DNA of 5,537 nt, taken from the NCBI GenBank assembly GCA_025965395.1, contig JAOPXA010000184.1, positions 1 to 5,537 of the forward strand, in the 5' to 3' direction. This document shows positions 1-4,361 of this stretch, piece by piece. Both the position numbers and the translations under genes were made by a program. Every line of letters begins with the position of its first letter. The stretch's first letter is position 1. The stretch is from Nocardioidaceae bacterium. GTDB taxonomy: Bacteria; Actinomycetota; Actinomycetes; Propionibacteriales; Nocardioidaceae. Below the pieces are notes generated by a model. That model saw only the letters and a program-made list of their open reading frames with translations, searched no databases and was not told where the DNA came from.

Positions 1-1220
1 GGGTTGGAGTTGATCAGCTCGATCGCCTCCTCGACGGTCTCGACCCGCAAGACCGAGATCACGGGTCCGAAGATCTCTTCGTTATAGACGTCCATCTCGG
101 TCGTCACGTTGTCGATGACGGTGGGTCCGACGAAGTAGCCGCTCTCGAAGCCCGGAACGACGCAGTCGCGACCGTCGACGGTGATGTCGGCACCTTGCTC
201 GTGACCCGTGCCGATGAGTCCGAGGATGCGTTCCTGGGCGGCCTTCGTGACCACTGGGCCCATCTCGCTCGTCGCGTCGCGACCCGAGCCGACCTTGACA
301 TCGAGAGCACGTTGATTGACGGCCGCGACGATCGCGTCACCAGCTGAGCCGACAGCAACAGCGGCGGAGATCGCCATACAGCGCTCACCGGCGGACCCGA
401 AGGCCGCCGCGGCCAGGTGATCGGCTGCAAATTCGACGTCAGCGTCCGGCATGATGATCGCGTGGTTCTTGGCTCCGCCGAGTGCCTGGACGCGCTTGCC
501 GTTTGCCGTGCCGCGTTCGTGGATGTAGCGAGCGATCGGTGTCGAACCGACAAAGGAGACCGCAGCGATGTCGGGCGAGTCGAGGAGCGCGTCGACGGCG
601 AGCTTGTCGCCGTGGACGACGTTGAAGACGCCGTCCGGGAGACCTGCCTGCTGCCAGAGCTCAGCGATCTTGATGGACGCAGAGGGGTCTCGCTCGCTGG
701 GCTTCAACACGAAGGTGTTGCCGCACGCGATGGCGACGGGGAACATCCACATCGGCACCATGGCTGGGAAGTTGAAGGGCGTGATGCCAGCGACGACTCC
801 AAGCGGCTCGCGGAACGAGTATGTGTCGACGTCGTTCGAGACCTGGTCGGAATAGTCGCCCTTGAGGAGGGACGGGATGCCGCAGGCGAACTCGATGACC
901 TCGAGGCCGCGCTGGACCTCGCCGAGCGCGTCCGACAGGACCTTGCCGTGCTCGTCGGTGATCAGCTCAGCGATCTCGCTGGCCTGAGCGTTGACCAGCT
1001 CACGAAACGCGAACAAGACCTTGGCGCGCTTGCTGACCGACGTCTGCGACCACTCAACGAAGGCTTCCTTGGCGGCGGAGACCGCCTCGTCGACGTCCTC
1101 GTGGGTTGCCAGCAGAACTTCAGCCTGCTGCTCCCCCGTCGCCGGGTTGAAGACAGCGGCGGTGCGGTCGGATCGTCCGGACGTCGACTTGCCTGCGATC
1201 CAGTGCTCGATGGTCTTCAC
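1..1220 (-). CDS. mmsA: CoA-acylating methylmalonate-semialdehyde dehydrogenase, partial (C-terminus beyond left edge)
   Basis: This enzyme oxidatively decarboxylates (methyl)malonate semialdehyde to propionyl-CoA or acetyl-CoA with NAD+ and CoA, in cytosolic valine, propionate/beta-alanine or inositol catabolism. Reading the minus strand gives 406 residues; the family runs about 500, so roughly the last 95 are missing. Visible motifs are the N-terminal IEHWIAGK, TPFNFPAMVPMWMFP (148-161) with the oxyanion Asn150, LKPSERDPS (172-180), the NAD-site GSTPIAR (225-231), QALGGAKNH (245-253), the nucleophile Cys281 in FGSAGERCMA, and EEIFGPV (381-387). The usual ALDH general-base Glu is absent near 245-250, as in CoA-dependent MmsA and unlike hydrolytic ALDHs. 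The GTG start at 1220 follows AGGA by 5 nt; an in-frame GTG at 1232 is the alternative but would give an atypical MRNHV extension. ychF lies 54 bp upstream on the same strand with no obvious terminator between, so read-through is possible. Family is secure; the exact substrate (mmsA or iolA role) is not shown by context. Confidence 0.93.
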   Translation of the reverse strand, partial: MKTIEHWIAGKSTSGRSDRTAAVFNPATGEQQAEVLLATHEDVDEAVSAAKEAFVEWSQTSVSKRAKVLFAFRELVNAQASEIAELITDEHGKVLSDALGEVQRGLEVIEFACGIPSLLKGDYSDQVSNDVDTYSFREPLGVVAGITPFNFPAMVPMWMFPVAIACGNTFVLKPSERDPSASIKIAELWQQAGLPDGVFNVVHGDKLAVDALLDSPDIAAVSFVGSTPIARYIHERGTANGKRVQALGGAKNHAIIMPDADVEFAADHLAAAAFGSAGERCMAISAAVAVGSAGDAIVAAVNQRALDVKVGSGRDATSEMGPVVTKAAQERILGLIGTGHEQGADITVDGRDCVVPGFESGYFVGPTVIDNVTTEMDVYNEEIFGPVISVLRVETVEEAIELINSN

Positions 1221-1274
1221 GTGGTTCCTCACAAATGAGCGTGTGGTGGATATCTTCTAGAACACTATGTCGCT

Positions 1275-2363
1275 CTAGACGTTGAAGCGGAACTCCACGA
1301 CGTCGCCGTCGGCCATGACGTATTCCTTGCCCTCCATGCGGACCTTGCCCGCGGACTTGGCGGCAGCCATCGAGCCGGCGGCCATGAGGTCCTCGAAGGA
1401 CACGATCTCGGCCTTGATGAAGCCGCGCTCGAAGTCGGTATGGATGACGCCCGCCGCCTGGGGTGCCGTGGCGCCCTTGGGGATGGTCCAGGCACGAGAC
1501 TCCTTGGGACCAGCCGTGAGGTAGGTCTGCAGGCCCAGGGTGGTGAAGCCGACACGGGCGAGCGCGTCGAGACCGGGCTCTTCGACGCCCATCTCGGCCA
1601 GCATCTCGGCACGCATGATCTCGGCCTCTTCGTCATCGCCTAGCTCGACCAGCTCGGCTTCGCTCTTCGCGTCGAGGAAGATCGCTTCTGCGGGAGCGAC
1701 CAGGGCGCGCATACGGTCCTGGAGCTCGGCGTCGGCGAGCTCGTCGGCATCGCAGTTGAAGACGAACAGCTGCGGCTTGGCGCTCAGCAGGTGAAGGTCG
1801 CGGAGGCTCTCGAGGTCGAGACCGGCCTTGAACGCACCGATTCCCGTACCCAGGACTTCTTGCGCTTGTTTGGCCGCCTCGAACTGCGGTACGAGCGACT
1901 TGTCGCGGCGTGACTCTTTGTCAAGGCGCGGCAGCGCGTTCTCGATCGTCTGGAGGTCGGCGAGGATCAGCTCGGTGGCGATGGTCTCGATGTCGTCGCT
2001 GGGCGAGACCTTGCCATCGACGTGCGTGACGTCCTCGTCCTGGAAGACGCGGGTGACCTGGCAGATCGCGTCGGACTCGCGGATATGGGAGAGGAACTTG
2101 TTGCCGAGGCCCTCGCCTTCGGAGGCGCCGCGCACGATGCCGGCGATGTCGACGAACTGGACGGTCGCGGGCAAGAGCTTTTGCGAGCCGAAGACCTTGG
2201 CGAGCTCGGCGAGGCGGTGGTCGGGCACGCCGACGACACCGACGTTGGGTTCGATCGTGGCGAACGGGTAGTTCGCCGCGAGAACGTCATTCTTCGTCAG
2301 TGCGTTGAAAAGCGTCGACTTCCCCGCGTTGGGGAGACCGACGATGCCAATGGAGAGTGCCAC
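1275..2363 (-). CDS. ychF: Redox-regulated/ribosome-binding P-loop ATPase YchF (OLA1 family)
   Basis: YchF is a conserved Obg-related nucleotidase that prefers ATP, binds ribosomes and affects stress responses and translation. The 362-residue product matches the usual length of about 363. Domains in order: P-loop GLPNAGKST (9-17), Switch region NYPFATIEPN (31-40), G3 DIAG (72-75) followed by the family signature GASEGEGLGNKFL, a helical insert (about 125-175), the G4 position FNCDADEL (202-209), and the C-terminal TGS domain (about 278-361) with YLTAGPKESRAWTI, HTDFERGFIKAEI and the typical ending DGDVVEFRFNV. The GTG start at 2363 is set by AAGGA (2373-2377) 9 nt upstream and by the invariant N-terminal GIVGLPNAGKS. 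The canonical YchF NxxE specificity motif reads NCDA here, with acidic residues shifted by one. rpmF lies upstream across a hairpin terminator, so ychF probably has its own promoter or lives on read-through. Confidence 0.97.
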   Translation of the reverse strand: MALSIGIVGLPNAGKSTLFNALTKNDVLAANYPFATIEPNVGVVGVPDHRLAELAKVFGSQKLLPATVQFVDIAGIVRGASEGEGLGNKFLSHIRESDAICQVTRVFQDEDVTHVDGKVSPSDDIETIATELILADLQTIENALPRLDKESRRDKSLVPQFEAAKQAQEVLGTGIGAFKAGLDLESLRDLHLLSAKPQLFVFNCDADELADAELQDRMRALVAPAEAIFLDAKSEAELVELGDDEEAEIMRAEMLAEMGVEEPGLDALARVGFTTLGLQTYLTAGPKESRAWTIPKGATAPQAAGVIHTDFERGFIKAEIVSFEDLMAAGSMAAAKSAGKVRMEGKEYVMADGDVVEFRFNV

Positions 2364-2397
2364 GAAAAGGGGTCCTTAGAATCCGTCGTCACAGAGA

Positions 2398-2442
2398 AAA
2401 ATCTACTTTTGATCACCCATAGGGCATCAAAAGTAGATTCTT
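2398..2442 (-). terminator. Rho-independent terminator after rpmF (AT-rich stem)
   Basis: A perfect 14-bp inverted repeat, AATCTACTTTTGAT (2400-2413) against ATCAAAAGTAGATT (2426-2439), flanks a 12-nt loop that can form a further CCC/GGG mini-stem (2416-2418 with 2422-2424). After one mismatch, AA/TT pairing extends the stem to 2397-2398 and 2441-2442. Read on the minus strand it begins 18 nt after the rpmF stop and the second arm runs directly into a T-rich tract (GATTTTTCTCT), the layout of an intrinsic terminator. The low GC of the stem is striking in such a GC-rich region. On the plus strand no gene ends here. Confidence 0.75.
2400..2430 (-). promoter_or_regulatory. Possible ychF promoter embedded in the rpmF terminator
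   Basis: On the minus strand TTGATG (2430-2425) and TAGATT (2405-2400) resemble -35 and -10 hexamers with a long 19-nt spacer. A start near 2393 would leave a leader of about 30 nt containing the ychF Shine-Dalgarno AAGGA. Only about 35 bp lie between hairpin and ychF, so any independent ychF promoter must overlap the hairpin or lie within or upstream of rpmF. This is inference from hexamer likeness only. Confidence 0.25.
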
Positions 2443-2459
2443 TGGTCCGGAGGGACGCT

Positions 2460-2624
2460 TTAGGAGTCGATCAGTCCACGCTGGTAGGCGCGAACGAGAG
2501 GACGAGGAACCTTGATTTCGCGGCCATTGACCGTGATGGGTACGAGGTCGGGCGCAGTAGCCTTCCACGCCGAGCGGCGGTGACGGGTATTTGAGCGCGA
2601 CATCTTGCGTTTGGGAACAGCCAT
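2460..2624 (-). CDS. rpmF: 50S ribosomal protein bL32, zinc-independent (Cys-free) form
   Basis: bL32 is a small protein of the large ribosomal subunit. The 54-residue product begins [20 protein letters not shown], the hallmark N-terminus of actinobacterial bL32, and ends [10 protein letters not shown]. It contains no cysteine at all, whereas the zinc-binding form carries two CxxC-type pairs in its C-terminal half; the middle ([12 protein letters not shown]) resembles the Cys-free mycobacterial type. The ATG at 2624 is certain from the conserved MAVPKRK start, although a long open frame continues upstream. No Shine-Dalgarno precedes it (GTCCTT directly before ATG), which fits a leaderless mRNA from the promoter-like sequence just upstream. 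A hairpin terminator follows 18 bp after the stop. Cys-free paralogues are often induced by zinc limitation, but I see no clear Zur-type palindrome here. Confidence 0.95.
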   Translation of the reverse strand: MAVPKRKMSRSNTRHRRSAWKATAPDLVPITVNGREIKVPRPLVRAYQRGLIDS

Positions 2625-2631
2625 AAGGACG

Positions 2632-2661
2632 AGGATATCGGACTGTTGGCAGGTCAACCAA
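2632..2661 (-). promoter_or_regulatory. Probable leaderless promoter of rpmF
   Basis: On the minus strand TTGGTT (2661-2656), an 18-nt spacer and TATCCT (2637-2632) form a -35/-10 pair; TATCCT fits the actinobacterial TAnnnT consensus. A TTGACC overlaps the -35 (2657-2652) but with only 14 nt spacing. The -10 ends 7 nt before the rpmF ATG, so transcription would start at or next to the A of ATG, matching the absence of a ribosome-binding site. Inferred from sequence likeness; no start-site data. Confidence 0.5.
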
Positions 2662-2707
2662 ATCGGCGGCTCGCCGGTCTTCGCCCCCATTCGGCGCCCC
2701 ACCTCCG

Positions 2708-2764
2708 CGAGTGGCGCAAAATGGGGGTCCGGATGCCTCCCGGGTCCCGATTTTGCGCCACTCG
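2708..2764. repeat. Imperfect inverted repeat, REP-like palindrome
   Basis: Two 25-nt arms (2708-2732 and 2740-2764) face each other across a 7-nt loop (2733-2739). The outer 15 bases, CGAGTGGCGCAAAAT, pair perfectly; the inner ten have three differences, two of which could be G-U wobbles in RNA. The element sits in the gap between divergent rpmF and rmuC, where neither gene ends and no T-tract follows, so it is unlikely to be a terminator. Its form resembles repetitive extragenic palindromes; whether it recurs elsewhere cannot be seen here. Confidence 0.8.
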
Positions 2765-2788
2765 ACGAGCAGAATGCGCCACTCGACG
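2754..2788. repeat. 21-nt-period direct repeat of the palindrome's end motif
   Basis: TGCGCCACTCGACG occurs at 2754-2767, spanning the end of the inverted repeat, and again at 2775-2788, exactly 21 nt later. With the inverted copy at 2708-2717 this makes three copies of the GCGCCACTCG core in about 80 bp, two in one orientation and one in the other. That arrangement suggests a composite repeat element rather than a single chance palindrome. Confidence 0.75.
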
Positions 2789-2829
2789 GGATCGGCCGGG
2801 CGGATCGCGAAACTGTCGGTGGTTGCGCC

Positions 2830-2835
2830 GATAGT
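2830..2835 (+). promoter_or_regulatory. Possible -10 element of the rmuC operon
   Basis: GATAGT sits 6 nt before the rmuC ATG and shares the key A and final T of a -10 hexamer. rmuC also lacks a good Shine-Dalgarno (only GTGGG near the start), so a leaderless transcript is possible. No convincing -35 lies 16-19 nt upstream. The call is weak. Confidence 0.2.
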
Positions 2836-2841
2836 GGGCGT

Positions 2842-3918
2842 ATGGACACCACTTCCCCCGTCGCGCTCCTGCTCGTCGTTGTCTTGGCGCTCGGCGCAGG
2901 CCTTGCGCTCGGTCTCTTGATCGCCGCTCGCAGCAGTGGGCGCGCCCACCCGTATGAGAGCTCGGTCGCCGCCACGAGCCAAGCCGTCGCGCCGGTCAAA
3001 GAGAGCCTCGACCGCTTCGACAACCGCTTGCGCCAGCTGGAGTCAAGCCGCATCGAGTGGCACACCCAGCTGCGCGAGCAGGTCGAGTCCGTACGCCTGA
3101 CCAATGAGTCCCTGCGACGCGAGACGGCTGCGCTATCGACAGCACTGCGTCGGCCCCAAGTCCGTGGGCAGTGGGGCGAGATGCACCTCAAGCGGACGGC
3201 CGAGCTCGCCGGGATGGTCGAGCGCTGCGACTTCGACGTGCAGGTCTCCGTGCGCGACGGTGACTCGATGTGGCGGCCCGACATGGTCGTGCGGCTAGCT
3301 GGCGGCAAGCAGGTCGTCGTCGACTCCAAGGTCCCGCTCGATGCCTACCTCGATGCGGGTGAGGCCGACGATTCCGATCTGCGCGCGATGCACCTGCAAA
3401 GGCATGCCATGCAATTGCGCACCCACATCGACGCACTCGCGAGCAAGTCCTACTGGAAGCAGTTCGACCTGTCGCCCGAGTTCGTCGTGCTCTTCGTGCC
3501 CGGCGAGTCATTCTTGTCCCAGGCGCTCGAGACAGAGCCGACGCTGCTGGAGTACGCCGCGGCCAAGAAGGTTGTGCTCGCGTCGCCCACGACACTCATC
3601 GCCTTGCTCCGCACGGTGGCCTACGCCTGGACGCAGGAGCACCTCGCACAAAACGCTCGCGAGATCCACGGGCTGGCACGCGAGCTACACGAGCGCATCG
3701 GCACCGTGGGCAGCCACCTCGACAAGCTGGGTCGGTCGTTGAGCGGCTCGGTCGAGAGCTACAACAACGCGGTCGGCTCATTCGAGAGTCGGGTTTTGGT
3801 GACGGCGCGCAAGTTCAGCGACCTCCACGTGACAGAAGCGCCCATCGACGCTCCGCAGATGATCGACAAGGCGCCCCGTCCGCTTACCGCTCCAGAGTTC
3901 GTTGAAGGTCTACGCTGA
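2842..3918 (+). CDS. rmuC: RmuC family DNA recombination protein
   Basis: RmuC proteins are putative nucleases that limit recombination between inverted or short repeats; the biochemical activity is poorly defined. With the ATG at 2842 the product is 358 residues, shorter than E. coli RmuC (about 475) but ordinary for actinobacteria. An N-terminal membrane anchor (about 6-28, [20 protein letters not shown]) is followed by a coiled-coil (about 50-104) and the RmuC domain (about 105-325) with GQWGE (109-113), RPDMVV (145-150), [12 protein letters not shown] (158-169), FVPGESFL (218-225) and [12 protein letters not shown] (248-259). The D147 and D161-x-K163 pattern resembles a PD-(D/E)xK nuclease core. 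This start places the anchor at the N-terminus; the frame stays open back to 2605, but that extension overlaps rpmF and translates the palindrome. The next gene overlaps its stop by one base, indicating co-transcription. Confidence 0.93.
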   Translation: MDTTSPVALLLVVVLALGAGLALGLLIAARSSGRAHPYESSVAATSQAVAPVKESLDRFDNRLRQLESSRIEWHTQLREQVESVRLTNESLRRETAALSTALRRPQVRGQWGEMHLKRTAELAGMVERCDFDVQVSVRDGDSMWRPDMVVRLAGGKQVVVDSKVPLDAYLDAGEADDSDLRAMHLQRHAMQLRTHIDALASKSYWKQFDLSPEFVVLFVPGESFLSQALETEPTLLEYAAAKKVVLASPTTLIALLRTVAYAWTQEHLAQNAREIHGLARELHERIGTVGSHLDKLGRSLSGSVESYNNAVGSFESRVLVTARKFSDLHVTEAPIDAPQMIDKAPRPLTAPEFVEGLR

Positions 3919-4352
3919 TGGATGTGTCTTCCATGACCGCAATGAAGCCCGGCACCTTCGCGCGTCGCGACCTCATCGGCGGCCAGATCGCCCTCATCGG
4001 CCTGCTAGCCATGGGCTTCGTGACCGTGCTCAGCATCGCGGTCACCGGCTCGATCGGCACCTTCTACGGCTTGGCGTTCGTGCTCATCTCCGTCACGCTG
4101 CCGTTGAGCGCCCACATCAAGGCGCTCTTCGTGCCGGGCATCCTTCCGCCGATCATGATGATCGTCAGCCTCACGCTGATCGCGCTCTTCGACCCGTCGG
4201 CGATCCAGGTCGACCAGATGGCTGATTCGGCCGGCGTGGTGCAACGCGTCATCAACGGGTTGATCAGCCAGGCCGCCGCTCTCGTGCTCGGGCATCTGCT
4301 TGCGCTGCTGACGATCTGGTTCCGCATCGCCACGCGCCCCGAGACGACCTAG
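3918..4352 (+). CDS. Small polytopic membrane protein, DUF6542-like
   Basis: The 144-residue product has four predicted membrane helices at about 20-42, 46-64, 72-92 and 112-136, and a short Arg-containing tail (RIATRPETT). I match it to the actinobacterial DUF6542 group from the pattern GxIGxxxGLAFVLxSVxLPL, then GILPPIMM, then VVQRVINGLISQAAALVLGHLLAL; such genes often neighbour ychF and ispH (Rv1111c beside Rv1112 in M. tuberculosis). The function is unknown, so none is assigned. The ATG shares its A with the TGA of rmuC (3916-3918), and GAAGG (3904-3908) lies 9 nt upstream, supporting this start; Met6 and Met9 are less likely alternatives. Translational coupling to rmuC is likely. The gene ends 5 bp from the stop of the convergent antiporter gene. 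Confidence 0.85.
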   Translation: MDVSSMTAMKPGTFARRDLIGGQIALIGLLAMGFVTVLSIAVTGSIGTFYGLAFVLISVTLPLSAHIKALFVPGILPPIMMIVSLTLIALFDPSAIQVDQMADSAGVVQRVINGLISQAAALVLGHLLALLTIWFRIATRPETT

Positions 4353-4361
4353 AGGCTCTAG
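4349..4361. repeat. 13-bp perfect palindrome covering both convergent stop codons
   Basis: CTAGAGGCTCTAG is an exact inverted repeat around a central G (4355). It contains the TAG stop of the plus-strand membrane protein (4350-4352) and, on the minus strand, the TAG of the antiporter (4360-4358). With a one-base loop it cannot form a normal hairpin at full length and has no T-tract, so it is not a convincing terminator. Confidence 0.7.

Noticed and set aside
417..1238. Plus-strand open frame of 273 codons opposite mmsA
   Set aside because: It lies antisense to a gene with strong aldehyde dehydrogenase motifs. Its Asp/Arg/Leu/Val-rich composition is that of a reverse-complement frame in GC-rich DNA, and no domain is recognisable.
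1221..1274. Promoter or terminator between ychF and mmsA
   Set aside because: There is a short palindrome TTCTAGAA (1255-1262) but no stem with a T-tract and no convincing -35/-10 pair. Only the mmsA ribosome-binding site is supportable.
2708..2764. Inverted repeat as a transcription terminator
   Set aside because: Neither neighbouring gene ends nearby, both are transcribed away from it, and no T-tract follows either arm.
2605..2841. In-frame 79-residue N-terminal extension of RmuC
   Set aside because: It would overlap the 5' end of rpmF, translate the palindromic repeat (giving the repeated peptide APLD), and bury the membrane anchor inside the protein. The ATG at 2842 gives a normal RmuC N-terminus.
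2413..2982. Minus-strand open frame of 189 codons across the rpmF-rmuC gap
   Set aside because: It is out of frame with bL32, overlaps three supported elements (rpmF, palindrome, start of rmuC), and shows no recognisable motif.
2460..3329. Long minus-strand open frame continuous with rpmF (289 codons)
   Set aside because: Only the last 54 codons match a known protein (bL32). The upstream part is antisense to rmuC, has an Arg/Ser-rich low-complexity composition typical of GC-rich shadow frames, and ends abruptly at MAVPKRK.
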